Positions 1 to 7,129 of a stretch of DNA of 16,858 nt are shown here, in pieces; within the stretch, counting starts at the first letter, position 1; every line of letters begins with the position of its first letter. Location of the stretch: positions 1-16,858 of the forward strand of contig SKKY01000097.1 in assembly GCA_007123515.1 (NCBI GenBank). Direction: 5' to 3'. The position numbers were made by a program, and so were the translations under genes. Origin of the DNA: Clostridia bacterium (lineage in GTDB: Bacteria; Bacillota; Peptococcia; Peptococcales; SKKY01). A model generated the notes under the pieces. That model worked only from the letters and a program-made list of their open reading frames with translations. It did not search any database and was not told the origin of the DNA.

Positions 1-157
1 CAGGCGGATTTTCACCCGGTGTGTTAAATACAGCCTGATGTAAACCCCCTAGAGATTCTGCAGGCATAGATGCCGGCCCTTTTGGATGAGCCATTGCCGG
101 AGCAACAAGCGCTATTACCATAGCCAATAAAATCAAAACAACTAAATACTTTTTCAT
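1..157 (-). CDS. Exported protein of unknown function, N-terminal part (cut by window edge)
   Basis: An open frame of 52 codons runs from an ATG at 157 off the left edge. It is preceded by a good ribosome binding site (AGGAGG at about 164-169, 6 bases from the ATG). The protein begins MKKYLVVLILLAMVIALVAP and continues AMAHPKG, a standard signal peptide: two lysines, a hydrophobic core of about 15 residues, and an AMA-type signal peptidase I site before residue 24. The visible mature part is rich in Pro, Gly and Ala and matches no family I can name. The gene lies 3' of a terminator-containing leader (about 230-314), which suggests control by attenuation. That it is a real secreted gene is well supported; its function is unknown. 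Confidence 0.75.
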   Translation of the reverse strand, partial: MKKYLVVLILLAMVIALVAPAMAHPKGPASMPAESLGGLHQAVFNTPGENPP

Positions 158-178
158 AATTTATTCCTCCTTTTTATT

Positions 179-193
179 CAGTGCAATGCACTG
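179..193. repeat. Short perfect palindrome upstream of the exported-protein gene
   Basis: The 7-base arms CAGTGCA and TGCACTG flank a single central base. The palindrome sits between the terminator hairpin (230-256) and the ribosome binding site (164-169) of the gene starting at 157. It could be an operator or a small mRNA hairpin close to the start codon. No regulator is assigned, and a chance occurrence is possible. Confidence 0.4.
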
Positions 194-229
194 TTGTTTC
201 TTAAAAATTCACTAAAAATAAAGACAAAA

Positions 230-256
230 AACCGGCCTCAATACATTTGGCCGGTT
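230..256 (-). terminator. Rho-independent terminator (possibly an attenuator)
   Basis: Read on the minus strand, the arms AACCGGCC (256-249) and GGCCGGTT (237-230) form an 8-bp perfect GC-rich stem with an 11-base loop, followed by a run of six T and a T-rich tail (231-205). It may end the nfeD-slipin transcript, whose last stop codon is at 413. It is unusually far from that stop (157 bases) and only 73 bases ahead of the next start codon at 157. That spacing also fits a conditional terminator controlling the exported-protein gene. Confidence 0.85.
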
Positions 257-314
257 ACGCTATTGACTCCTGTCAGATAAAGCGTCCAAATATAATCTGA
301 CATTCAACGTCGCC
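230..314 (-). ncRNA. Candidate structured leader / riboswitch-like attenuator
   Basis: On the minus strand ACGCT (285-281) can pair with AGCGT (261-257) across 19 intervening bases that hold a TGAC/GTCA mini-hairpin. The second arm runs directly into AACCGGCC, which is also the 5' arm of the terminator. An alternative 8-bp stem, TGTCAGAT (302-295) with ATCTGACA (278-271), encloses the ACGCT arm, so a pseudoknot or mutually exclusive folds are possible. The order TTTGG, 5-bp arm, 19 bases, arm, AACCGGCC loosely resembles the c-di-GMP-II riboswitch core as I remember it. The usual upstream GGUU segment is not evident, so the class is not assigned. Confidence 0.35.
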
Positions 315-412
315 TTGACTATTCTTTTAATTTTTCAATATCCTTTTACCCCGTTTGTAATCATTTAAAAACAAAATCATTAAAAAAACAATTTTTATAC
401 AATCTTTTGTGT

Positions 413-1216
413 TTATTCTTCAATATTTTTCGTTCGATCCTTTTCTTTAGTATTTGAAAGAGCACTCACCAATAGCTGTTTTATCTCCATCGGAATCGGG
501 AACAAAATAGTATTACTGGCTTGATTAGCCGATTCGCTGATCGTTCTAAGCATCCTAAGCGTCATGGCACCTTCAGTCTTTGTAAGAATCTCCGTGGCTT
601 CTGAAATTTTCTGAGCCGCCTGTTTTTCACCTTCTGCCTGAATGACCACAGCACGACGATCTCTTTCTGCTTCGGCCTGCCTGGCAATGGCACGTTGCAT
701 CTCCACAGGAATGATGACATCACGAATCTCAACCGTTGTGACTTTTATCCCCCATGGGTCCGTTGCTGAGTCCACAATTTCCTGAATCTGCTTATTCAAT
801 TTATCACGCTCTGAAAGCAAATCATCCAGATCTGCCTGCCCCACCACACTCCGCATTGTTGTCTGTGCGAACTGACTCGTAGCTTCATGATACCGCTCTA
901 CGTTAATAATTGCTTTTTCCGGATCCGTTACCCGGTAATATAAGATAGCGTTAACCTTACAGGTGACATTGTCTTTGGTAATGACCTCCTGAGGTGGTAC
1001 ATTTTCAACAATGACCCATAGTGGCACACGAATAATTCGGTCAACAAAAGGAATGATCAAGATTAGTCCGGGTCCTTTTACCGTAACAAAGCGACCTAAA
1101 CGAAACAGCACACCGCGCTCGTACTCCGGAAAAATATGAACCGCATGTTTCAACAGGATTCCCAATACCAGGATAACTCCCAACACAGGAAGCAATCCTT
1201 CAAATACATCAAACAT
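413..1216 (-). CDS. Slipin / stomatin-like SPFH-domain membrane protein
   Basis: This 267-residue protein has one N-terminal membrane segment (about residues 9-24) followed by an SPFH/Band 7 domain (about 30-200). Recognisable pieces are ERGVLFRLGRF, GPGLILIIPFVD, the VPPQEVITKDNV segment, and an Ala/Glu-rich helix (residues about 180-215, RQAEAERDRRAVVIQAEGEK) typical of oligomerising slipins. Slipins form ring-like scaffolds in the inner membrane. The gene starts 14 bases after the stop of the NfeD protease homologue, the conserved partner arrangement known from archaeal and bacterial stomatin operons. The ATG at 1216 has an AGAGGTG ribosome binding site. The NfeD protease is thought to cleave the stomatin C-terminus in the studied archaeal pair; whether it does so here is inference. 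Family assignment is firm, the physiological role is not. Confidence 0.92.
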   Translation of the reverse strand: MFDVFEGLLPVLGVILVLGILLKHAVHIFPEYERGVLFRLGRFVTVKGPGLILIIPFVDRIIRVPLWVIVENVPPQEVITKDNVTCKVNAILYYRVTDPEKAIINVERYHEATSQFAQTTMRSVVGQADLDDLLSERDKLNKQIQEIVDSATDPWGIKVTTVEIRDVIIPVEMQRAIARQAEAERDRRAVVIQAEGEKQAAQKISEATEILTKTEGAMTLRMLRTISESANQASNTILFPIPMEIKQLLVSALSNTKEKDRTKNIEE

Positions 1217-1230
1217 AAATACACCTCTTT

Positions 1231-2568
1231 CTATTCTTTTTCCAATGGTTCCACAATAACAAGCAATTCTTTTCGTTCTGCTATCTGAACATTTGTGTTT
1301 TTCTTAATCGTACTGCCATCAGCACTTTTCGCTCGCCAGAGTTCTCCCTGAATTTTAATATAGCCCTCCGGATCGAGATCTTCACTTACAACAGCGACCT
1401 TTCCGGCAAATTCTTTTTCACCCATAAGAACCGGGAGCTTTCTGAGTCTAAAAATTCCGGTCAGTAAAATAACCAAAAATACAGAACCAACGATTCCAAT
1501 CCCTATCGCCATCATTCTAAACTGTGATAACCAACGTTCTGCCACTAAGGGTTCGACCGGCAAATAAATAATTCCCAGAATCAAACAAACGACTCCCCCG
1601 GCACCCAGTATGCCATAGGTCGGTGTAACCGCCTCTGCTACCAAAAGCGCGACACCAAGCAAAATCAGAATGATAGCAAACATATTGGTTTCAAACATAC
1701 CAAAGCCATAAAGTGCAAGTAACATACAAATAGCGCCGATTACTTCCGGTACAAAGGTTCCCGGGTTACTGAAACCTAAAATCAGACCATAAAGGCCGAC
1801 TAAAAATAAGACAAAAGTAATCTGGGGATTGCTGAGTAAGTGGGTCAGTTGCTCTGTAAGAGAAAATTCTGATAGAATCACTTCAGCTCCGGAGGTATTT
1901 AAGGTCACTTCCTGCCCCTGAATCATGATCATCTGACCATGAATGTCATCGAGTAACATTGCCTGATTGATCGATATATATTCAATGACTCCTTTGTCTA
2001 ATGCTTCCTGTGAGCCTAGTGTCAGATTTTCTGTCACAAAACGCTCCGCAACATCAGCCGGCCGACCCTTTGATTCGGCAATGCTTCTGATGTGTCCGGC
2101 TAAAAAACGTATGGTTTTATCTTCTGCAGTTTGGGCCTCTTCATCCAGTGAAATCGTAACCGGCATAGCTGCCCCAACGGTTGTGCCCGGAGTCATAGCC
2201 GCAACATGACCACCTAAAAGAATGAAGGCTCCTGCAGAAGCTGCGGTGGCTCCCTGAGGAGACACATACGTAATTACTGGAATCTCAGAGGAGGAAATGC
2301 TTGTGATTATATCCAGGGTGGCATCCACAAGTCCACCAGGCGTATTGATTAATATTAAGACCGCCTCTGCGTTTTCTCTTTCGGCCATATCTACCACCCG
2401 CTCCACATGAGCCGCCGTACCGGCTGTAATCATACCTTCAATCTCCACAGATACCACCTGTGGAGAATCCGCCAAGATCGTAACGGGTATAAAAGCGATC
2501 AAAGAAACAGCAATAATAGTCCAGACCGCTAATTTAAAAAGAGTGTTATTTTTTTCCATCATACCCAC
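1231..2568 (-). CDS. NfeD-family membrane serine protease (ClpP-class, long form)
   Basis: The 445-residue protein has an N-terminal signal or anchor segment (about 13-32), a ClpP-like protease domain (about 37-240), four or five membrane segments (about 248-375) and a C-terminal OB-fold NfeD domain (about 385-443). The nucleophile is probably Ser111 in AASAGAF, and the general base probably Lys151 in the segment EDKTIRFLAGHIRSIAESKG, matching the Ser-Lys dyad known for Pyrococcus PH1510. It precedes the slipin gene in one operon. The start is uncertain: the longest frame begins with GTG at 2568, but ATG codons at 2562 and 2559 follow at once, and the upstream AGAAGTGAG is a weak ribosome binding site that best fits 2562. 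Its substrate is not known beyond the family expectation that it cuts slipin or related membrane proteins. Confidence 0.92.
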   Translation of the reverse strand: MGMMEKNNTLFKLAVWTIIAVSLIAFIPVTILADSPQVVSVEIEGMITAGTAAHVERVVDMAERENAEAVLILINTPGGLVDATLDIITSISSSEIPVITYVSPQGATAASAGAFILLGGHVAAMTPGTTVGAAMPVTISLDEEAQTAEDKTIRFLAGHIRSIAESKGRPADVAERFVTENLTLGSQEALDKGVIEYISINQAMLLDDIHGQMIMIQGQEVTLNTSGAEVILSEFSLTEQLTHLLSNPQITFVLFLVGLYGLILGFSNPGTFVPEVIGAICMLLALYGFGMFETNMFAIILILLGVALLVAEAVTPTYGILGAGGVVCLILGIIYLPVEPLVAERWLSQFRMMAIGIGIVGSVFLVILLTGIFRLRKLPVLMGEKEFAGKVAVVSEDLDPEGYIKIQGELWRAKSADGSTIKKNTNVQIAERKELLVIVEPLEKE

Positions 2569-2633
2569 TCACTTCTAAAAAATTTTTATCCGATTAGTTA
2601 ACGTATCTTTATGATACCCATTACAGATCATAA

Positions 2634-2680
2634 AAAAACCGGAGAGCAAGGGAATCCAATTTCCCCGCTCTCCGGTTTTT
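2634..2680 (-). terminator. Strong Rho-independent terminator ending the BCCT operon
   Basis: Perfect 14-bp arms lie at 2634-2647 and 2667-2680, sharing the core CCGGAGAGC/GCTCTCCGG, with a 19-base loop that can pair further (GGGA/TCCC). On the minus strand the stem is followed by a run of seven T (2638-2632). It begins one base after the stop codon of the GNAT gene, so it ends that operon. The T/A flanks on both sides would let it act in both directions, but no plus-strand gene reaches it. It separates this operon from the nfeD promoter region (2569-2632). Confidence 0.95.
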
Positions 2681-2681
2681 C

Positions 2682-2951
2682 CTAGTTGATCATATCATGA
2701 TATTCTTCGTTTTTTTCCATTTGTGATTTGGCAAATGGACACTCTGGTGTTATCTTTTTCCCTTGGGTTCTTGCCCAATCCACCAATTCTTTAAGTAAAA
2801 TCTTACCGGCACCTTTTCCGCCTAGTTCATCGGATACTTTTGTTTCTGTGATAATGAACTTATCATCTTTCTCAATGTATTCCATTCTTGCTAAAGCCGA
2901 GCTCTCACTTTCTCCGATATAGAATTGATTATTCCCCTTTTTCACTTCCAT
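2682..2951 (-). CDS. Small GNAT-like N-acetyltransferase (YjdJ/NATD1 type)
   Basis: This 89-residue protein matches the compact Gcn5-related acetyltransferase-like family (the YjdJ/NATD1 group, about 90-100 residues). It has an N-terminal beta hairpin ending in ARMEYIEKDDKFIITETKV, the acetyl-CoA binding loop GGKGAGKILLKELVDWA (about 44-60), and the family's final KITPECPFAKSQMEKN segment with a Cys-Pro pair. Substrates of the bacterial members are essentially unknown. The ATG at 2951 has a good GGAGGGG ribosome binding site, which lies inside the 3' end of the upstream EFR1 gene. The two genes overlap by 23 bases, implying coupled translation. It is the last gene of the operon and is followed directly by a strong terminator. 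The family call is confident and the function unknown. Confidence 0.88.
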   Translation of the reverse strand: MEVKKGNNQFYIGESESSALARMEYIEKDDKFIITETKVSDELGGKGAGKILLKELVDWARTQGKKITPECPFAKSQMEKNEEYHDMIN

Positions 2952-3738
2952 TTACTTCCCCTCCATGAGTAAAAAGTTCTTTTATTTGTATCTTCGGATG
3001 ATGGTATCTTTTTCTTTTAATGGTTCCTTTTTTATACTGGATAGCCTTTTGAGGGCACCATTGCATGCAGCCTAAGCAAAGCTCACATTGTTGAAGCCAA
3101 ACCGGTTTTTGATTAACCATTTCAATGTTTTCAGCTGGGCAAAGTCTGACACAGCTTAAGCAAGCGTTACAGTTTTCATCAGCCCAGAAATGCTTATCCA
3201 TTTTTTTAGGCTTAAAAGTCTTTGAAAGCAATCCACCAAAAATTTTAGTCAGATATTTTCCTTTTTCATAAAACTTTTTATTTCTTTTATTGGCAATAAT
3301 ATCGGCGACCTCATGCATCGATGCTTCTTGTTGTTCAAATAGTCGTTTCTGTTTTTTCTCTGGAGGCGGCTCATACATAATTTGGTAGCAATCCGGCATC
3401 TGAATTTTAAACGCTGCAGAAATCTCTAAGTCCTTTTCTAAAAACAACTGCTTTAGCTGTTTCATCGCTGCACCAACAGAACCTCCACAGGTGGCAATCG
3501 AAAAAATATAGGCCTTATCGGGTATCGAAAGTTTTTCTATGAATTCCTTAACCATAACAGGAAGTCCATAGTAATAGACCGGGAAGATAAAACCAATTCG
3601 ATCTGCATCAGTTATTGTATGATCCGTCGATTCCTTACAGATTCTAATCAACTGAGTATCTCCGATATCCTTCTGGATATCTTTGGCTACTTTTAAGGAG
3701 TTTCCTGTGCCTGTAAAAAAATAGATTATTGTTTTCAA
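2929..3738 (-). CDS. EFR1-family flavodoxin-ferredoxin fusion protein
   Basis: A flavodoxin-like N-terminal half with the FMN phosphate loop FTGTGNS (about residues 8-14) and the YYYGLP loop (55-60) is joined to a C-terminal double 4Fe-4S ferredoxin. The cluster ligands are C190, C193, C196, C200 (CNACLSCVRLCP) and C218, C221, C224, C228 (CELCLGCMQWCP). Such proteins, common in Clostridia, are expected to shuttle electrons between iron-sulfur clusters and flavin; their partners are mostly unknown. The start codon is a TTG at 3736-3738, chosen because it follows a GGGGAG ribosome binding site and yields the complete flavodoxin first strand MKTIIYFFTGTG. The gene follows the aldo/keto reductase by 18 bases and overlaps the GNAT gene, so an operon role in redox metabolism is likely but not specific. 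Confidence 0.92.
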   Translation of the reverse strand: MKTIIYFFTGTGNSLKVAKDIQKDIGDTQLIRICKESTDHTITDADRIGFIFPVYYYGLPVMVKEFIEKLSIPDKAYIFSIATCGGSVGAAMKQLKQLFLEKDLEISAAFKIQMPDCYQIMYEPPPEKKQKRLFEQQEASMHEVADIIANKRNKKFYEKGKYLTKIFGGLLSKTFKPKKMDKHFWADENCNACLSCVRLCPAENIEMVNQKPVWLQQCELCLGCMQWCPQKAIQYKKGTIKRKRYHHPKIQIKELFTHGGEVNGSEKGE

Positions 3739-3756
3739 AATAACACTCCCCTTGTT

Positions 3757-4743
3757 TTACTTGCCCGCTGATGAGAGTATTTCTGACCGGTCTGTGGCTG
3801 GTTGAGGTGTTGGTGAAAGTGAAGATATTTCTTCACGCCATTGTTGGGTCATTTCTACATGTAACGCCGCTAAAGATGGTTCAAGCTGATCCATATTTCT
3901 TGCCCCAATAATAGGCGCCGTTACAGCAGGATGGGACATTGTCCATGCAACAGCTAATGTCGCAGGGTGTATTTGATGTTTTTCTGCATAGGAAACAAAG
4001 CGGTCAGCTACCACATAGTTCATATCATCAGCATAGCGATCCATATACAATTTCTCTTTTACCAGCCTTCCCTCTTCAGGTAGCTTATTGCTTCCATATT
4101 TCCCGGTAAGAAGACCTCCGCCCAACGGGCTGTAAGGGATCACACCCAATTGCTCGGATTCAGCAAGAGGAAATATTTCTACTTCTGCCTGACGTTTGAC
4201 AAGATTATACATCGGTTGAATTAACTCAAATCGAGCCAATTCTTTTTTTGCCGAAATTCCAAGAGCTTTTGCAATCTGCCAGGCAGCCCAATTGCTAACG
4301 GCCGGGTAAAGAATTTTTCCCTGCCTCTGCAAATCATCCATAGCCCTCAAAGATTCTTCCATCGGTGTATCTTCATCAAACTTATGGACAAAATAAAACT
4401 CAATTCTGTCAGTCTTTAAACGACGAAGACTGTTTTCAACTTCTAGCATAATGTGGCGTCTGGATAATCCCCCGGCATTCACATCGCTACCCATAGGATT
4501 AAATACTTTAGTGGTTAGAATAATGTCATCCCGTAAATCATTCGCCATACATTCTCCTAAAAAGGTCTCTGAAAGACCATTGCTGTAAGTGTTGGCTGTA
4601 TCAAAAAAATTGATTCCTTCCTCACGACAGCGTTTATACATGGCTTTTGACATTTCTAAATCTGCATCTTTTCCAAAAGACATCGTCCCCAAACATAACC
4701 TTGAAACTTTTATCCCGGTCTTCCCTATGGTTTTATATAACAT
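3757..4743 (-). CDS. Aldo/keto reductase, NADP-dependent
   Basis: The 328-residue protein is a full-length TIM-barrel aldo/keto reductase. The catalytic tetrad can be read: D48 and Y53 in FFDTANTYSNG, K79 in ILTTKVF, H120 in FYFVHKFDED. The family's LCLGTMSFG start and the late PIIGARNMDQLEPSLAAL cofactor-binding segment are also present. It reduces aldehydes or ketones with NAD(P)H; the real substrate cannot be read from sequence. The ATG at 4743 follows AAGGGGACG at a normal distance. It lies 23 bases downstream of the BCCT transporter stop and 18 bases upstream of the EFR1 start, so the three are almost certainly co-transcribed. The nearest described relatives are the YajO/IolS/Tas-like branch, a low-confidence subfamily guess. 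Confidence 0.93.
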   Translation of the reverse strand: MLYKTIGKTGIKVSRLCLGTMSFGKDADLEMSKAMYKRCREEGINFFDTANTYSNGLSETFLGECMANDLRDDIILTTKVFNPMGSDVNAGGLSRRHIMLEVENSLRRLKTDRIEFYFVHKFDEDTPMEESLRAMDDLQRQGKILYPAVSNWAAWQIAKALGISAKKELARFELIQPMYNLVKRQAEVEIFPLAESEQLGVIPYSPLGGGLLTGKYGSNKLPEEGRLVKEKLYMDRYADDMNYVVADRFVSYAEKHQIHPATLAVAWTMSHPAVTAPIIGARNMDQLEPSLAALHVEMTQQWREEISSLSPTPQPATDRSEILSSAGK

Positions 4744-4766
4744 AGTCGTCCCCTTTTATAAACATT

Positions 4767-6560
4767 TTACTTTTTGTCATTTTCAATTGTTTCTTCAATC
4801 TCTTCTATAACTTCCTGATAGATTTCTTGTTTTAGGTCATCATAAATTTCTTCTTTAATATCTTCATACAATTCTTCCTTGCTTTTACTGATTGTTTCTT
4901 CTTTCAACTCATTATATAACTCTTCCGACATTTCTTTTTTTACAAGGTACCTCATTCTATCTCCCAGCTTTTTCTGAATCTTTCGCTGGACATGAGCTTC
5001 CTGTTTCTCTCTTTGAACTTTGTTAAGATTTTTCAGATCCTCGCTTAGCATGATCATAACCGAAACAATCATAACAATCATAATAAAGGCAAAAGGCAGT
5101 GCAGTAATAATGGATGCTGTCTGAAGGGCAACGAGTCCACCACCTCCGCTTAAAAGAAGAACACTTGCTGTCCCGGCAATCAGAAAGCCCCAGGCTAACT
5201 TAACCCACATTTTAGGATTCAGTCGACCGCTTGAAGTCATTGCCCCCAGAACATAAGAAGCGGAATCTGCTGAGGTTATAAAAAATACCAGAATAAGAAT
5301 TACAGCAAGAATCGTTGTTATTGAACTAAAAGGTAGCGCAGATAACGTCGCAAAGAGTGCCAGTTCTACCTGAGAGGTTACCAGTTCGGAGATTCCTCCG
5401 TCGCCAAAGAGTTCCACATAAAGGGCTGTTCCTCCAAAAGCACTAAACCAGATAATTGCCAGTGCAGACGGAATCAAAAGAACACCCGTCATAAATTCTC
5501 TGATAGTACGCCCTTCAGAAATACGAGCGATAAAGATACCCATAAACGGAGCCCAGGAAATATGCCAGGCCCAGAAAAAAATTGTATTCCTGCCTAACCA
5601 TTCGCTGTCAGAAAAAGGAGTCAAGGTAAGACTCATTGATACCAAATTGGTTATATAACCGCCAAGAGTGGTGACCATGCTTTCAAAAATGAAAACAGTA
5701 GGTCCGGCGATAATGACAAACAGTAAAAGTAATCCGGCAACCCCCAGATTAAGATTACTCAATCTCTTAATTCCTTTATCAACGCCAGCTGCTGCGGAAA
5801 ACATAAACAGAATGGTGACTATAAAAATAATAATGATTTGAGTCATCGCCGTATTGGGAATGCCTGTTATATGAGAAAGCCCACCACTAATCTGCATAGC
5901 ACTTAATCCAAAGGTCGTGGCAACGCCTGTTGATGTGGCAATCACAGCCAGAATATCAATGACTCTTCCTGTTATTCCGTTTACCCGATCACCAATCAAG
6001 GGATAAAAAGCCGAACTAATGAGAGCCGGCAGACCCTTTTTATACTGCACATAAGCCAAGGTCAATCCAACTAATGAAAAGATTGCCCAGGGATGAAGCC
6101 CCCAGTGATAAGCTCCGTAGCGAATTCCTGCAGCCGCAGACTGACTTGTCTCAGGGCTAATCCCCTGTGGAGGATCCATATAGTATAATATCGGCTCAGC
6201 CACTCCCCAGAAAACAAATCCTACGCCAATTCCGGCAGCAAATAGCATACCGACCCAGGAAACCCATGAAAAATGAGGCTCTTCATCATCTTTACCAAGT
6301 TTAATTTTTCCATAAGGACTGACCGCCAGAAAAATGGCAAAGGCAACAAAAAATGCCGTTATTAACATATAAAACCAGCCAAAGTTTTCAATCATCCAAA
6401 CCAAGCCGTTTACGGCAACTCTGTTTAATGTTTCGGGGGCCAGAGCCCCCCAGATAACAAAGATAAGTACAATAATTCCGGCTATGTAGAAAACTCCGGA
6501 GGGATTTTTCCCATGTATCATTTTGTCTCTGTCTGTTATTTTTTCTGTTTCTATGACCAT
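4767..6560 (-). CDS. BCCT-family betaine/choline/carnitine-type transporter
   Basis: This 597-residue protein has the twelve-segment BCCT core (about residues 20-505), including the signature GFVFWGVAEP (114-123), FFWAWHISWAPF (328-339), ARISEGRTIREF (345-356) and TSADSASYVLGAMTS (429-443). BCCT proteins take up betaine or related zwitterions, usually with Na+ or H+, often for osmoprotection. The substrate here is not certain. H333 sits where the BetP aromatic box (WAWWISW, from memory) has a Trp. The cytoplasmic tail (about 505-597) is long and ends in an acidic, Tyr-marked eight-residue repeat (544-590), unlike the basic osmosensing tail of BetP. The ATG at 6560 has an AAGGAG ribosome binding site. 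It is the first gene of the operon with the aldo/keto reductase, EFR1 and GNAT genes. Confidence 0.95.
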   Translation of the reverse strand: MVIETEKITDRDKMIHGKNPSGVFYIAGIIVLIFVIWGALAPETLNRVAVNGLVWMIENFGWFYMLITAFFVAFAIFLAVSPYGKIKLGKDDEEPHFSWVSWVGMLFAAGIGVGFVFWGVAEPILYYMDPPQGISPETSQSAAAGIRYGAYHWGLHPWAIFSLVGLTLAYVQYKKGLPALISSAFYPLIGDRVNGITGRVIDILAVIATSTGVATTFGLSAMQISGGLSHITGIPNTAMTQIIIIFIVTILFMFSAAAGVDKGIKRLSNLNLGVAGLLLLFVIIAGPTVFIFESMVTTLGGYITNLVSMSLTLTPFSDSEWLGRNTIFFWAWHISWAPFMGIFIARISEGRTIREFMTGVLLIPSALAIIWFSAFGGTALYVELFGDGGISELVTSQVELALFATLSALPFSSITTILAVILILVFFITSADSASYVLGAMTSSGRLNPKMWVKLAWGFLIAGTASVLLLSGGGGLVALQTASIITALPFAFIMIVMIVSVMIMLSEDLKNLNKVQREKQEAHVQRKIQKKLGDRMRYLVKKEMSEELYNELKEETISKSKEELYEDIKEEIYDDLKQEIYQEVIEEIEETIENDKK

Positions 6561-6628
6561 CCACTCCTTTTGTTAAAATATAAAAAAGCTTATCTAATTA
6601 CCCATTGTACAAGAATAGCTATTTCATG

Positions 6629-6997
6629 TTACCCCTGTACTTCCTGGAATTTTCCTTCTGAATCGTGAATCATCACCTTAATGGCTTTTTTTGATGAGAG
6701 CACTTTGATTCTGTCCATGGCTTCTTGCTTCGTATCAAAATGATCACTTTCCTTACCGTCTTTTGTCTTTAATATCCAGCCACTTTCACCCGGAAAAAGA
6801 TGATGCGTAATCGAAGAGCTAATCTTTCCGCCTTGATTTTCATACCATTGCTCTGCCTGAGAAATAGCGATTGGTATCGCCCGATCATCATCATAACCAT
6901 CCTTACTTAATCGATTAGCGATTTCAATCGCCTTATTTCTTATCTCTTCCTCTAAATTTTTCATAGCATCAGGATAATCTTTTTTAGTCCAAGGCAT
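6629..6997 (-). CDS. DUF2188-domain protein with a ChaB-like N-terminal part
   Basis: The 122-residue soluble protein has two parts. Residues about 1-55 begin MPWTKKDYPDAMKNLE and include AIPIAISQAEQWY; this resembles the small ChaB-like/stress-protein motif in which an MPW start is followed by a helical segment. Residues about 72-121 (GWILKTKDGKESDHFDTKQ onward, ending MIHDSEGKFQEVQ) match the DUF2188 pattern: a Trp strand, a helix with EAM, and a final HDSEGK turn. No function is known for either part. The ATG at 6997 follows AAAGGAGG. It lies divergently from the antiporter gene and upstream of the BCCT gene with a 68-base gap that has no terminator, so some read-through into the BCCT operon is possible. 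Confidence 0.8.
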   Translation of the reverse strand: MPWTKKDYPDAMKNLEEEIRNKAIEIANRLSKDGYDDDRAIPIAISQAEQWYENQGGKISSSITHHLFPGESGWILKTKDGKESDHFDTKQEAMDRIKVLSSKKAIKVMIHDSEGKFQEVQG

Positions 6998-7129
6998 ACT
7001 AAGTCCTCCTTTCTTCCTTATACTTTTTTTACCCTATTCATTACTTTTTCTATCAAAACCAAAAAGAAAGGGTAATTCTCTTTTAGAATGGGTATAAGGA
7101 AATTAGATAACGGCGATCGGAGGCTTTTT
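6998..7129. promoter_or_regulatory. Divergent promoter region between DUF2188 and antiporter genes
   Basis: This AT-rich intergenic segment must hold the promoters of both divergent genes. On the plus strand TATAAG (7093-7098), with TG two bases upstream of it, is a plausible -10 box, and no clear -35 is seen. If it is used, transcription starts about 7105, which is downstream of the ATG at 7088 and supports 7130 as the antiporter start. On the minus strand no convincing hexamer pair was found. Confidence 0.35.

Noticed and set aside
255..275. Plus-strand GCTATTGACTCCTG resembling part of a fluoride riboswitch
   Set aside because: The 5' stem and the rest of the fold are absent, and no plus-strand gene follows for almost 7 kb.
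1967..2209. Plus-strand open frame opposite nfeD, and similar ones opposite other genes (for example 9996-10208, 11598-11813, 12349-12660)
   Set aside because: They lack ribosome binding sites and family features and lie entirely against well-supported genes on the other strand.
7088..7129. Longer N-terminus of the antiporter from the ATG at 7088
   Set aside because: No ribosome binding site precedes it, the extra 14 residues are polar before a clear membrane start, and CGGAGG lies directly ahead of the ATG at 7130.
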